Assembly (NCBI RefSeq): GCF_006829085.1
Contig: NZ_BJTC01000014.1
Location: 1 to 64,000, forward strand
DNA length: 64,000 bases
Source: Chryseobacterium sp. ON_d1
GTDB taxonomy: Bacteria > Bacteroidota > Bacteroidia > Flavobacteriales > Weeksellaceae
Direction: 5' to 3'
Below are positions 44,123 through 53,044 of this stretch, piece by piece (position 1 is the first letter of the stretch; the number at the start of each line of letters is the position of its first letter). A program made the position numbers and the translations under genes. The notes under the pieces are model-generated. The model did not search any database, had not been told where the DNA came from, and saw only the letters and a program-made list of their open reading frames with translations.

Positions 44123-44935
44123 TTACTGTTTAAAGAACCTTTCAAACAAAGACAATTGCTCAGACAATGATCTGCTCCAGTATTCAGGAGTATGTCCTCC
44201 CAGAGATTCGATGTAAAGATGCTGAACCTTTGATTCTGTCAGTTTTTTATGAAAATTGCGGTTCATGGTAATCATTTGGGTATCTTCTGTTCCGCAATCA
44301 AAAATATATTGCTGTCCAGCATCTGCCATCAGCTTAATTTTGCTGTCGGTAAGAAAATTGGGATTTAATGATTCAAACGGACCCAGAACTTTATTCACCA
44401 TATATTTCTGATAGGCTTCTCCAAATACGCTGAAATCAAGTGCGCCACACGAGCTTCCAACAATACCAAATGTTTTGTTATAAGTGACCCCGATATTGGT
44501 TGCACCATAGCCCCCCATACTCCATCCCAAAATTCCGCGGAATTTTTTCTCCGTTTTCACAGGGTAATTTTTATCAATAAACTCCACCAGTTCTTTCCCG
44601 ATAAAAGTCTGATATTGCGAATCTTTAACAATCGGGCTGTCTACATACCATGAACTGTAATTTCCATCCGGGAGCACATAAATTGTTTTATATTCCTGTG
44701 CTTTTTTGACCAGATCCGGGATATCCTGTTTAATGATTCTGTCCGGATTACCGCTGAAGCCATGGAGAATATACACGGATGGATAGGTCGTTTTAGGCTG
44801 TAGATTAGGGATAATGATTATTGTTTTGATCTTTTTATTCATTTTCGGACTGAAAATTTCCTGATGAATAATTTTTTGTGCTGATGTCTGAATAAAGGCA
44901 GTCAGTACAATTACAATGTTAATAAGCTTCTTCAT
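44123..44935 (-). CDS. Secreted alpha/beta-hydrolase, esterase D/S-formylglutathione-hydrolase-like
   Basis: 270 residues. A signal peptide (ITAFIQTSAQ, cleavage after about residue 19) indicates export. The esterase core has the oxyanion motif ILHGFSGNPD (about 57-66), the nucleophile elbow GWSMGGYGA (Ser near 143) and the catalytic His in SLGGHTPEYW near 253. The Asp is expected in FDCGTED. It resembles Fes/IroE-like and mycolyltransferase-like esterases. Since it lies just beyond the siderophore locus, siderophore hydrolysis is possible, but the siderophore proposed here has amide bonds and the link is weak. Confidence 0.85.
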   Translation of the reverse strand: MKKLINIVIVLTAFIQTSAQKIIHQEIFSPKMNKKIKTIIIIPNLQPKTTYPSVYILHGFSGNPDRIIKQDIPDLVKKAQEYKTIYVLPDGNYSSWYVDSPIVKDSQYQTFIGKELVEFIDKNYPVKTEKKFRGILGWSMGGYGATNIGVTYNKTFGIVGSSCGALDFSVFGEAYQKYMVNKVLGPFESLNPNFLTDSKIKLMADAGQQYIFDCGTEDTQMITMNRNFHKKLTESKVQHLYIESLGGHTPEYWSRSLSEQLSLFERFFKQ

Positions 44936-45034
44936 GCTAAAAAATGTTTAATTAATGATGGTCACAGGTTTTTATTACAAAACATATAATGTACCAATGA
45001 CCCGATGACAAAGCAAAATTGCGACAGAAAAAGA

Positions 45035-45066
45035 ATAAAAGCTTCAACATATGTTGAAGCTTTTAT
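45035..45066 (-). terminator. Terminator of the second Crp/Fnr gene
   Basis: A perfect 32-base palindrome with the arm ATAAAAGCTTCAACAT (45035-45050) sits 31 bases past the stop. The outer part of each arm supplies the T-rich tail. Confidence 0.7.
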
Positions 45067-45096
45067 GAATTTATTTTTCATTTAGGTTTAGAAATA

Positions 45097-45672
45097 TCAA
45101 TTGATTTCTTTTTTTATCCGGCTTAGCTGGGTAGGCGTAATTCCCAGATAAGAAGCAATATGATGCTGTTTTAACCTGTTGTACAGTGATCTATTTTCCA
45201 GTAACTGCACATATCTTTGTTTTGCGGTTTCGTATTTGAGGGAGACTTCCAGGGGCTCTTTTTTAACCACCCAGTTTTTTTCCAGATAGTACATATGAAA
45301 AAGGGCAAGGTCATGATGTTTTTTTAATAATTCACGATATGATTTTGCAGGATACTGTATGATTGAACAATCTTCCATCGCAATGATATTGAAATCACTG
45401 GGTTCATTTTTGATGATGGCTGCTGTAGAAGCAACAAAGCTGTTTTCTTCAAAGAAGATCTTGTAAATGTTATTTCCCTGTTCATCTACAGTGTAGTACC
45501 CTATCAATCCTGATTTCAGAAAATAATAATATCTGGCCATGGTACCGGATTCCAGTAGCAGGCTATTTTTTGGATAGTATTCTTCAGTACAGATATCCAG
45601 TAAATCCTTAATCGTTTCTTCGGATAGTGGATTATATTGATTGATTTGCTTTATAAATTCTGAATGGATCAT
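45097..45672 (-). CDS. Crp/Fnr-family regulator
   Basis: 191 residues: beta-roll sensor (30-115) with no visible cysteine cluster, then a C-terminal helix-turn-helix reading HIASYLGITPTQLSRIKKEI. The recognition helix has Gln-x-x-Ser-Arg rather than the Glu-x-x-Ser-Arg of FNR, so its DNA site probably differs from TTGAT. It belongs to the Bacteroidota group that senses small ligands or nothing known. It is transcribed alone between the secreted esterase gene and the GNAT gene on the same strand. The target is unknown. Confidence 0.9.
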   Translation of the reverse strand: MIHSEFIKQINQYNPLSEETIKDLLDICTEEYYPKNSLLLESGTMARYYYFLKSGLIGYYTVDEQGNNIYKIFFEENSFVASTAAIIKNEPSDFNIIAMEDCSIIQYPAKSYRELLKKHHDLALFHMYYLEKNWVVKKEPLEVSLKYETAKQRYVQLLENRSLYNRLKQHHIASYLGITPTQLSRIKKEIN

Positions 45673-45752
45673 TTTAGAATATTGTTAAGGAAGTATAAAG
45701 AACTGCCACGCAATGGTCTGCTACAGTCTGCGTTACAGGAAGTTAAAACGCT

Positions 45753-46283
45753 TTAATCCAAGTTTTTTTTCATCATCAGGTCAGTCTGTTCCTCTTCTCC
45801 CAGTCTGAAAATATGTTGATCAAACTCAACGAATCCGTTTTTTTTATAAAAGCTGATCGCGCGTAGGTTTTTCTCCCAGACCCCCAGCCAAAGATACGAT
45901 TTACCAAGCTGCTGAGCCGTTTCCAAAGCCTGAAGATAAAGAAGCTGTCCTACTTTTTTCCCGTGATGGCTTTTCTTCACATAGATCCTTTCAATTTCCA
46001 GGCTGTTTCCATCCTGCAGTTCTGTCTGTGCTTTTCCGAAGTTTACTTTAAGATAGCCTACAGGATTATCCTCTTCCCAGGCAATATAAAAAAGGGAGTC
46101 AGGGCTATTAAGCTCCGATTTTATCTTCTCCGTATTAAAGCTTTCATCCAGATATTTTTTCATGGATTCTTCCGTATTATCTTCTGCAAATGTTTCAGTG
46201 AAAGTTTGTATACCCAGATTTTGTACTATCTCCAGATCTTTCTCTCCCGACTTACTGATGATTATTGATGACATATTTTGCAT
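45753..46283 (-). CDS. GNAT-family N-acetyltransferase
   Basis: 176 residues of the GNAT fold: beta-strand YLKVNFGKAQTEL, the acetyl-CoA loop VKKSHHGKKVGQLLYLQAL (about 108-126, with the Gly-rich pyrophosphate-binding turn) and the C-terminal ISFYKKNGFVEFDQHIF motif. It probably acetylates a small molecule or protein amine; the substrate is not evident. Its ATG directly abuts the S41 peptidase stop (TAAATG), so the pair is translationally coupled. ATG 46274 (codon 4) is an alternative start. Confidence 0.9.
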   Translation of the reverse strand: MQNMSSIIISKSGEKDLEIVQNLGIQTFTETFAEDNTEESMKKYLDESFNTEKIKSELNSPDSLFYIAWEEDNPVGYLKVNFGKAQTELQDGNSLEIERIYVKKSHHGKKVGQLLYLQALETAQQLGKSYLWLGVWEKNLRAISFYKKNGFVEFDQHIFRLGEEEQTDLMMKKNLD

Positions 46284-47294
46284 TTATTGCTCTAATGTAT
46301 TAATAAGATTTTTTATTTCAGGTAGGGTTAGTTCTGTTTTTGTACCTGTTGTTATAATATTTTTTAAAATTATACTATGGGCCGTCTTTAAAGCCTCTTC
46401 ACTTTTTACTTCATAATCAGGAATCACTCCAATATGCTCCCAGTTTTTATCATCTGCAAGAGAGGCTATTTTTCCTCCCGGAACAAGCAGCAAATATTGA
46501 TTACGGACTATAAAATGATCTACAGGATTGGCTGCACCACCCGTTTTTTCACCTATTACTTCAGCAAGCTTCTTTTGCTGCAAAAAGTAGGCTACTCCCT
46601 CTCCTGCCGAAAACGTCTTTTTACTGGTAAGAATATAGATTTTTTTATGAAGGTATTTCTGTCCGGAAACTTTGGGCTGAGTACTGTTGATAACCGTTTT
46701 CTGATCATGTCTGAAATACGTGGTATAAAGATCTGTTTTCTGATCAAAAAAATAGCTCAAAAACAGAAGAAGCATACCATTTTCTCCTCCTCCATTTTCT
46801 CTGAGATCAATAATCAGGGAATGGGTATTCGCCACAAAATCCATAGCGGCAGCCAGTGTTTTTTCACTGGCATCGGGAGACGCAAAGCCTTTGTAATTGA
46901 TATAACCGATATTTCCCGGAAGACGCTGAACTGTTTCAAATCCAAAATTTTCAAGCCGGTTGTGCTCATTGTTTAACGCCTCTTTTTCCTTCTCGCTCAT
47001 CCGTTGCTCAGGAGTATAGTTTTCAAGATATTTAACAAAAAAATGTTCATCCTTAACAGTCGTTCTCAGCTTTTGAGTTAGAAGTGAAGAAAAATCCTTT
47101 TTACTGAGCTGATTAAATGTTCCTTTTTTCAGTTCACTCTTAAACAGAGAGTCTACTTTTTTATACGTTTCTTTATCGACATAGTAGTCTTTCACTTTTC
47201 CTGTAATTTCAGAAAGTACTACTGAAAAATCATTCTTCTGGGCAAGAGCGAATAAAGGGAAAAGGAGACAAACTCCAATACATATTTTTTTCAT
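46284..47294 (-). CDS. Secreted S41-family peptidase
   Basis: 336 residues. A signal peptide (VCLLFPLFALAQ) directs export. The S41 catalytic part (130-310) has the strand NIGYINYKG, the SLIIDLRENGGGENGM segment that forms the oxyanion region, and the nucleophile TSKKTFSAGEGVAYF (Ser near 226). The catalytic Lys is expected in GEKTGGAANPV. No PDZ domain is obvious, so it resembles the small tricorn-like S41 proteases common in Bacteroidota. Probable role: periplasmic turnover of peptides. It leads a two-gene unit with the GNAT gene. Confidence 0.9.
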   Translation of the reverse strand: MKKICIGVCLLFPLFALAQKNDFSVVLSEITGKVKDYYVDKETYKKVDSLFKSELKKGTFNQLSKKDFSSLLTQKLRTTVKDEHFFVKYLENYTPEQRMSEKEKEALNNEHNRLENFGFETVQRLPGNIGYINYKGFASPDASEKTLAAAMDFVANTHSLIIDLRENGGGENGMLLLFLSYFFDQKTDLYTTYFRHDQKTVINSTQPKVSGQKYLHKKIYILTSKKTFSAGEGVAYFLQQKKLAEVIGEKTGGAANPVDHFIVRNQYLLLVPGGKIASLADDKNWEHIGVIPDYEVKSEEALKTAHSIILKNIITTGTKTELTLPEIKNLINTLEQ

Positions 47295-47363
47295 TGAAAT
47301 AAAGATTTAATATTTCAACAAATGTATTTCAATGAAATCTGTGAGCATTGTAAAAATGGAAAC

Positions 47364-48158
47364 TCAGATAAATAACCAGATATTATTTTTCTCCGTATCT
47401 ACATGATCAAAGAACTTTCCGGGGCTTATTCTGGTAAGCTCTTTAAAATCTTTAATAAGATGGGACTGATCATAAAACAGGTTTTCGTAGGAAAGCTCTG
47501 TAAGATTTCTGGTCTTTTTATTTGAGATGAGCACATTGCGAAATCGTTGTATTTTTTTGAATTCTGAAGCAGGTTTCGCCAGATAACGCTGGGAAATTTT
47601 ATTGACATATTGCCTGGTTATTTTATTTTTTACCGCAATTTCTTCAATACTCAGTTCATTTTCAAAATCATCCAGTATCGCATAAGCCAGAATCATATCC
47701 TTTTTCCTGAATTTTGAGAGCCAGTAATTTTCCAGTATTTCGATTTGTGTTTTCCTGTCAGATTCTTTTAAAATTCCATTCATGATATCTTTAAAATCTG
47801 CAATATGAATTTCCTGCTGCAGATCCTGGTTTTTATCAGCATCAAAAAAATGATAAATTCCTAATGGTTTAAAATAAACAGTAACTTCATTAACGGACTG
47901 CTGATAAAAAATTTCTGTGGGAACGGAACATCTGGATACAAAATCAATGACCATATTCTCAGATGGAGATCTCATAATTTCTACCCGTCCCTTACTCTGA
48001 GCAATAGAGACATCCTGGCATGCTGATACGATAAAATAATTGTCCGGAAATGTGAGATATCTGATGGGTTGATGACTGTCATCTTTCTCCACAAAATAAT
48101 ACCCTTCAATATATTCTTTAAGTACAGGGTGCGTGGGTTGATAAAAAGTAACTTTCAT
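47364..48158 (-). CDS. AraC-family regulator
   Basis: 264 residues. The N-terminal sensor (1-140) is the type found in Bacteroidota AraC proteins that carry a short beta-barrel (FYQPTHPVLKEYIEGYYFVE). The C-terminal helix-turn-helix pair lies at about 160-255 (LSIEEIAVKNKITRQYVNKI, then RNLTELSYENLFYDQSHLIK). The usual Gly in the second helix motif is replaced (SYENLFYDQ), which is common in this subgroup. There is no divergent partner. It lies between the S41 unit and a nucleosidase, so its target is unclear. Confidence 0.85.
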   Translation of the reverse strand: MKVTFYQPTHPVLKEYIEGYYFVEKDDSHQPIRYLTFPDNYFIVSACQDVSIAQSKGRVEIMRSPSENMVIDFVSRCSVPTEIFYQQSVNEVTVYFKPLGIYHFFDADKNQDLQQEIHIADFKDIMNGILKESDRKTQIEILENYWLSKFRKKDMILAYAILDDFENELSIEEIAVKNKITRQYVNKISQRYLAKPASEFKKIQRFRNVLISNKKTRNLTELSYENLFYDQSHLIKDFKELTRISPGKFFDHVDTEKNNIWLFI

Positions 48159-48193
48159 ACTAAAAAATTGAAGATGAAATACAAACAGAAAAA

Positions 48194-48215
48194 AATACTG
48201 AATGGGTTCAGTATT
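48194..48215 (-). terminator. Terminator of the nucleosidase gene
   Basis: AATACTGAA (48194-48202) pairs with TTCAGTATT (48207-48215). On the minus strand it is followed by a run of seven T, 9 bases past the stop. Confidence 0.85.
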
Positions 48216-48223
48216 CTACCATT

Positions 48224-48805
48224 TTATGAAAACAGTATTTTTTTGAATGCTTCAGAAGCCAGATGTACCTGCACGCTCCAGTCGTCTGCAGCATCACTTC
48301 CTGCGTCATCAGAAATGTATTTAAGACATAGAAACGGAATGTTTTCCTGCTGAGCAATCAATGCCAATGGATAGGCTTCCATGTCTACAATATTATAATC
48401 GGTTTCAGAATGGTTCATTTCAAAACTGTCGCCACTTCCACAGATTCCTTCTTTTAAAGTGTCCATTTTCAGACCGTACTCCAATACAGGTGGTACTCCG
48501 GAGAGTGGTGTTTCATATAATTTGAATCCCAGTCCTCTTACATCCATGTCCCTTTGGATGAACTTTGTACAGCACACGACTTCTCCCTTATGAAATCCTT
48601 TACTTCCCGCAGACCCTAAATTTACAATCAGTTTAGGCTTTCTGGTATGAATTTCTTTGGTTAGTTCTATCGCTGCATTTACTTTTCCAATACCTGTAAT
48701 TAATTTATTTTTATCGTCAAAAACGGTTCCTGCTTCGGAATCTAATGCAAAAACGAATAGTGTATCATCAATTGAATATTGGGTTTCGTCGTTAATTTTT
48801 ATCAT
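48224..48805 (-). CDS. Nucleosidase of the phosphorylase superfamily (MTA/SAH nucleosidase-like)
   Basis: 193 residues, purine nucleoside phosphorylase/UDP family fold. The conserved GIGKVNAAIE (38-47), NLGSAGS and the catalytic stretch VDMEAYPLA (Glu in the ribose-binding site) are present, with YISDDAGSDA supplying the catalytic Asp. The protein is short for MTA/SAH nucleosidase (about 230) and could instead be futalosine hydrolase-like or a Bacteroidota 5'-methylthioadenosine nucleosidase. It splits the glycosidic bond of an adenosine-type nucleoside in the cytoplasm. Monocistronic with its own terminator. Confidence 0.85.
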   Translation of the reverse strand: MIKINDETQYSIDDTLFVFALDSEAGTVFDDKNKLITGIGKVNAAIELTKEIHTRKPKLIVNLGSAGSKGFHKGEVVCCTKFIQRDMDVRGLGFKLYETPLSGVPPVLEYGLKMDTLKEGICGSGDSFEMNHSETDYNIVDMEAYPLALIAQQENIPFLCLKYISDDAGSDAADDWSVQVHLASEAFKKILFS

Positions 48806-48885
48806 TGAGAAATAATTTAAACAGCGGTTAGAACTGCTTTACAAAGATAAGAGAGTTTACCATAATGTAGAGTATTATTCACCGT

Positions 48886-49899
48886 TTAATAAGTCTGTAT
48901 CTTTAAAACACCTTGGGTACCTCTTGCCCCAAATGTATTTACACTCTCGTCTTTAGATTCAATTTGAATGTCTTTAATATCAAGTTTTTCCAACATTTCT
49001 ATTAATGCATTTTCTTTATATTCAACGAGATTATAATTGATAAAAAGCAATGGGTTCTCTCCAATTGATTTATTTTGTTTCAGATGGCTGATATACGCTC
49101 TGACCCTGTATCTTTTTCTACCCTTATCATCTATTTGGTAGAATGGATCTGGCTTAATATTAAATCCATTACTCCTTATTAAACTCCAAAATTTTTCTGA
49201 CCAGTTCTCTTTGTCCCAAATATTTTTTTTATCGGTTAAAATGCTCTCCAGGGTAGAATTATCAGCTTTTAAACTGATCAATTGGGTCATTAAATAATTA
49301 AGATCAAAAGCATATTCTGCATGATAAGATTTACTAATTAAATCTTCCTGAAATTCTTTGAGCTCAAATCCTTTTTCTATAGCAGATATAAAATGGATTA
49401 ATTCCTGGCCACTTAATTTTTGAATATTGACCCTAATGACTTTCTGCAAATCACTTTTTGAGTGTGCTGCTATATACTTTAACATTTTAAGCTGGAGCTC
49501 ATCATCTATTCCCTGATCAAGATTTTCCTGATTGGCAAATCTGAATTCTTTCTTCTGAAGATATCCATTCATAAAAATGCTGTAATTTTCATTTGAACCA
49601 TAAAAAGAAGTCTCAAATACTCTTTTACTGATTACTTTATCTTTTTCCCAGGCAGAAAATAATATTGTATCAAATTTCCTGCATCCTGTTGATTCTAAAA
49701 TTTCATAATATTCTTTTAAAGTGGTATCAAATGAGTTATCCATTTGTTTGGCCTGCAGTTCAGTATAAATTTTTCTGGCTTTATCCAATGACTCCTGGTT
49801 ACAGTTTTTTCTGATGAAATCTATATTATTTTCATATCTAGTCTGTGAAAAAAAAGATATAGGGAAAAAAGTCAACAGAATAAAATAAATTCTTTTCAT
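48886..49899 (-). CDS. Secreted hypothetical protein with a TonB-plug-like C-terminus
   Basis: 337 residues. A signal peptide (ILLTFFPISFFSQ) is followed by about 210 residues of helical, charged sequence with no recognised domain. The last 65 residues (roughly 273-337) read like a TonB receptor plug fragment: LLFINYNLV, then KDIQIESKDESVNTFGARGT and GVLKIQTY, resembling the VLKDASATAIYGSRGANGVI signature of SusC-type plugs. No barrel follows. Stand-alone plug-like tails occur in Bacteroidota envelope proteins. It could bind TonB-linked partners or act as a decoy. Function unknown. Confidence 0.75.
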   Translation of the reverse strand: MKRIYFILLTFFPISFFSQTRYENNIDFIRKNCNQESLDKARKIYTELQAKQMDNSFDTTLKEYYEILESTGCRKFDTILFSAWEKDKVISKRVFETSFYGSNENYSIFMNGYLQKKEFRFANQENLDQGIDDELQLKMLKYIAAHSKSDLQKVIRVNIQKLSGQELIHFISAIEKGFELKEFQEDLISKSYHAEYAFDLNYLMTQLISLKADNSTLESILTDKKNIWDKENWSEKFWSLIRSNGFNIKPDPFYQIDDKGRKRYRVRAYISHLKQNKSIGENPLLFINYNLVEYKENALIEMLEKLDIKDIQIESKDESVNTFGARGTQGVLKIQTY

Positions 49900-49960
49900 A
49901 AATAGTAACTGTCAAACAATAATTTTAAATGTGGTTTAACTGTAAAAGTGAATGCTAATA

Positions 49961-50000
49961 TAATTAAAAACCCCAAAGCAATTTTATTTACTTTGGGGTT
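49961..50000 (-). terminator. Terminator of the DsbA-like gene
   Basis: AACCCCAAAG (49969-49978) and CTTTGGGGTT (49991-50000) form a perfect 10-base stem, followed on the minus strand by TTTTAATTA. Confidence 0.85.
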
Positions 50001-50008
50001 CTGATATC

Positions 50009-50710
50009 TTAAATACTGCATCCATCAGTGTCACAGGACGCTCCACTGCCACCGGAAAGATCCTTAAACGGACTCACCGTTTCTTTATAAGTCTGCTGAA
50101 GTGCATTTTCAAATACCTCCGCAGGCTGAGCTCCGGAAACAGCATATTTACCGTTCAGAACAAAGAAGGGCACTCCGGAAATCCCATTGTTTCTTGCCTC
50201 CTGAATATCCTGGTTTACTTCATAATCCAGTTGGTCTGTTGTAACGGCTTCTCTGGCTTCATCTTTATCAATTCCCAGATTTTCTGCAAGAGCAATTAAA
50301 ACTTCAGTATCTCCTACATTTTTACCGTCAATGAAGTGAGCAATAAATAATGCCTCTTCCATTTCATTGGATTTATTATGCTTTTTAGCCAAATGAAGCA
50401 GCTTATGAGCACTGAATGTATTGGTGATCAATGTTTTTCCGAAGTTGAAATCAATTCCGGCTCCCTTTCCCATTTGGGTAACCTGCCCCAGCATTTGAGC
50501 GGCCTGAGCTTCGGCAACCCCTTTTTTCTCTCTGAAATACTGAAAGGTGTCCTGAGTTTTATTGGGATCTAAAGTAGGATCCAGCTGAAAACTCTTCCAC
50601 TCCACTTCTACCTGATCTTTGAAAGGAAGTTTGTTCAAGGCCTGTTCAAAATTATTCTTTCCGATATAGCAAAACGGACACATTACGTCCGACCAGATTT
50701 CTATTTTCAT
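50009..50710 (-). CDS. DsbA/FrnE-family thiol oxidoreductase
   Basis: 233 residues. Thioredoxin fold with the active-site CPFC at Cys11-Cys14, a helical insertion (about 60-160) and the cis-Pro loop ISGVPFFVLNGKYAVSG. No signal peptide, so it acts in the cytoplasm, as FrnE-like proteins do in oxidative stress and 2-hydroxychromene-like reactions. A Gly-Ser-rich tail ends in CDTDGCSI, two extra cysteines that could serve as a secondary redox pair. It has its own promoter (50741-50772), separating it from the MFS gene upstream. Confidence 0.92.
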   Translation of the reverse strand: MKIEIWSDVMCPFCYIGKNNFEQALNKLPFKDQVEVEWKSFQLDPTLDPNKTQDTFQYFREKKGVAEAQAAQMLGQVTQMGKGAGIDFNFGKTLITNTFSAHKLLHLAKKHNKSNEMEEALFIAHFIDGKNVGDTEVLIALAENLGIDKDEAREAVTTDQLDYEVNQDIQEARNNGISGVPFFVLNGKYAVSGAQPAEVFENALQQTYKETVSPFKDLSGGSGASCDTDGCSI

Positions 50711-50740
50711 TCTATTGAATTTTAAATCAAATTAACAATA

Positions 50741-50772
50741 CAAAGTTACGACAATTTATTTAATGTAACAAA
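50741..50772 (-). promoter_or_regulatory. Promoter of the DsbA-like gene
   Basis: Minus-strand TTTG (50772-50769), 20 bases, TAACTTTG (50748-50741), with the start near 50735 and ATG at 50710. A small hairpin (50762-50784) overlaps the preceding MFS stop. Confidence 0.55.
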
Positions 50773-50777
50773 AATTA

Positions 50778-51950
50778 TTACATTTGATTCTGACACGTAC
50801 TTAGAACCTGATTACGTTTCTCTGCTATGCCTTTTAAGATCATCATCAGAAATGCAAGAAGACCAAAGATCAGCACTAGCCAGGGAATATATTCTACTCC
50901 TTTTGTCACGATAATCCACCCTCCGATTGTTGTTCCCAATGTTACTCCCAGGTTTCCGAATGAGGTAGCCAGGCTGTTGGCAAATTCTAATGATTCAGGT
51001 GCAGAAGAAATCATATAAGCGGAGGCATTCAGAAAGCTTGGTGAATACAAAAATCCCCAAATTCCTATAACTGCAATAGTTGCCCATAAATTTCCATCAG
51101 AAAAATATAAAAAAATGGGTACTAAAACGGTGCCTGAAAGAAAAAATGCTGTAGTCCCTGCAACATTCTTATTGAGCATTTTACCTGCAATTCCGTTGGC
51201 TGCAATTCCGATAAGTCCAAAAAGCAGAAGCATATAACTTACCATGGAAGTATCCATTCCCTTGGCTTTATTCAGATAATCAGCAAAGTAACTGTACGTA
51301 GAAAACCAGGCAGTAATCATAAAAAAGTTAGTCAGAGTACTCAGAATAAATGGAGGCTGTTTCAATATTCTGATCTGATTTCCGTAGGATTTCTTCTCTT
51401 TTACAGGCATCGGAGGAAGAAGGAAATAAATGACAGCCAGAGCAATCAAACTAACCACAGTCTGTATCATAAATGAATATTCCCAGGACCAAAGCCCGGC
51501 AATCCATGTGGCGAAAGGAACTGTGGTTACCATTGCAATGGCAACTCCATTAAAAACGATTCCCATCAGCTCATTCTTTTTCCGGTCATCTGTCTGAGAT
51601 ACCGCTACGGATAATGCTGTAGCAATATAAACAGGCTGAAGAAAGGCTGGCAGGATTCTTACCAGCATCAGCAGCCAGAAAGGAGGTGAAAAGGAAGAGA
51701 CCAGTCCTGTCACCAGAAACATAAAAATGGCAGTCAGCATTATTTTTTTACGATCAAAACCTGAGGTAAGTAGGGTCATAAAAGGTCCTGTAAGGGCAAT
51801 GATTAGAGCAAAAGCACTCAAGAGATACCCCGCTTTGTCTATGCTAATTTGATAATATTCTGCAATTTGCGGCAGAATACCGATAACGCCAAATTCTGTT
51901 GTAATCACCGCTATAAATCCGAGACATCCAATGTATGCATATTTCTTCAT
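50778..51950 (-). CDS. MFS transporter, AraJ/YdhP-like
   Basis: 390 residues, 12 membrane segments, major facilitator fold. The first helix EFGVIGILPQIAEYYQISIDKAG is the pattern of the DHA1 sugar and drug efflux group (AraJ, YdhP, YdeA). The second half starts at about residue 205 after the KEKKSYGNQIRILKQPPF loop. It lies 7 bases downstream of the alpha/beta-hydrolase gene, so the two are one operon, with a divergent HxlR gene. A detoxifying esterase plus exporter is a reasonable reading; the substrate is unknown. Confidence 0.92.
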   Translation of the reverse strand: MKKYAYIGCLGFIAVITTEFGVIGILPQIAEYYQISIDKAGYLLSAFALIIALTGPFMTLLTSGFDRKKIMLTAIFMFLVTGLVSSFSPPFWLLMLVRILPAFLQPVYIATALSVAVSQTDDRKKNELMGIVFNGVAIAMVTTVPFATWIAGLWSWEYSFMIQTVVSLIALAVIYFLLPPMPVKEKKSYGNQIRILKQPPFILSTLTNFFMITAWFSTYSYFADYLNKAKGMDTSMVSYMLLLFGLIGIAANGIAGKMLNKNVAGTTAFFLSGTVLVPIFLYFSDGNLWATIAVIGIWGFLYSPSFLNASAYMISSAPESLEFANSLATSFGNLGVTLGTTIGGWIIVTKGVEYIPWLVLIFGLLAFLMMILKGIAEKRNQVLSTCQNQM

Positions 51951-51957
51951 GATCCTT

Positions 51958-52887
51958 TTATTCGTCAGATTTTAAGTTTTGATGGGCAAAATCAGCCATT
52001 TCATTTATCGCTGATTGTACTTCTTCCAAAAGTTCGCCCATGTGCATAAATCCGTGGACCATATCCTTGTAAAGGCTCGTTTTAAGCTCAACTCCTGCAT
52101 TTTTCATATTTTCAGAAAGCAGTTTTCCGTCATCCAGCAGAGGATCATGTTCTGCCAGGATCATTAAAGTAGGCGGAGTATCTTTAAAATCTTTTATTAA
52201 AACAGGAATGGCCAAGGGATTATCTTTTTCTGCTTCCGGAAGATACCAGTCCCATGCTTCTATCCCTCCTTGCCTGTTGAGAACAGGTCCGTTTTCATAC
52301 GTTTTCCATGATTTTGAACTCAATTGATTATCAGCTGCCGGATAAATCAAGACCTGAAATTTAAACTGTCTGCCTAACCGGGTAGAAACTGCTGTAGACA
52401 AAGCTGCTCCTGCACTATCCCCTATAATTCCTATTTTATCGGAATCAATTCCTAGAGATTCCGCATTTTCTGTTATCCATTTTATTCCGTTGATGCAATC
52501 ATTTAAACCTGCCGGGAAAGGATATTCCGGGGCAAGGCGATAATCTATAAAAAAAACTACAGATCCCGTTTGATTGGCTAGTTTGCGGACTACGGCATCA
52601 TGGGTCTCAAAGCCCCCTGCTATAAACCATCCTCCATGAATATAAATAATAGCTGATGATTGTTGAATATTTTTACCATCAGGACGGTAAATCCGAACAG
52701 GGATCTGATGATTTTCCTGCGGAATCATCACTTCTTCAATCATTGCCACAGGTTCTTTCTTTCCGCTAAGCTGAAGTGACATCGTTTCAAGATACTTACG
52801 GGCTCCGTCTAAAGAATTCTCTGGATTGAATGGTTGTATTGTTTCCAAATGATTTAAAATCTGTACTATTTTAGGTGTTAATTGCAT
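51958..52887 (-). CDS. Alpha/beta-hydrolase of the hormone-sensitive-lipase family
   Basis: 309 residues. The oxyanion motif HGGW (YIHGGWFIAGG, about 79-89) and the nucleophile elbow GDSAGAALS (Ser near 154) are characteristic of HSL/acetyl-hydrolase esterases. The acid is in AEHDPLLDDG (Asp near 246) and the catalytic His in DMVHGFMHMG (about 276). No signal peptide, cytoplasmic. It should hydrolyse short-chain esters, often of foreign compounds. It is first of a two-gene operon with the MFS pump and is divergent from an HxlR regulator with a 157-base gap. Confidence 0.92.
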   Translation of the reverse strand: MQLTPKIVQILNHLETIQPFNPENSLDGARKYLETMSLQLSGKKEPVAMIEEVMIPQENHQIPVRIYRPDGKNIQQSSAIIYIHGGWFIAGGFETHDAVVRKLANQTGSVVFFIDYRLAPEYPFPAGLNDCINGIKWITENAESLGIDSDKIGIIGDSAGAALSTAVSTRLGRQFKFQVLIYPAADNQLSSKSWKTYENGPVLNRQGGIEAWDWYLPEAEKDNPLAIPVLIKDFKDTPPTLMILAEHDPLLDDGKLLSENMKNAGVELKTSLYKDMVHGFMHMGELLEEVQSAINEMADFAHQNLKSDE

Positions 52888-53044
52888 TTTGTTATGATTT
52901 AAGTTTCTGTTTTGGCTGCAGGAATGTTAGCGCTATTGTTCCTGGTTGCTGATTTTTTCTTTTTCAGATGAACAAAATTAAATATCAAACCTTACATTTG
53001 CATAGTATACAGCTAAATGTATGGTACTAACAAATTTGTAAGTT

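Noticed and set aside
44123-44935. Siderophore esterase assigned to the NIS cluster
   Set aside because: It is separated by a repeat element and a terminator, and the proposed product has amide and hydroxamate bonds rather than ester bonds.
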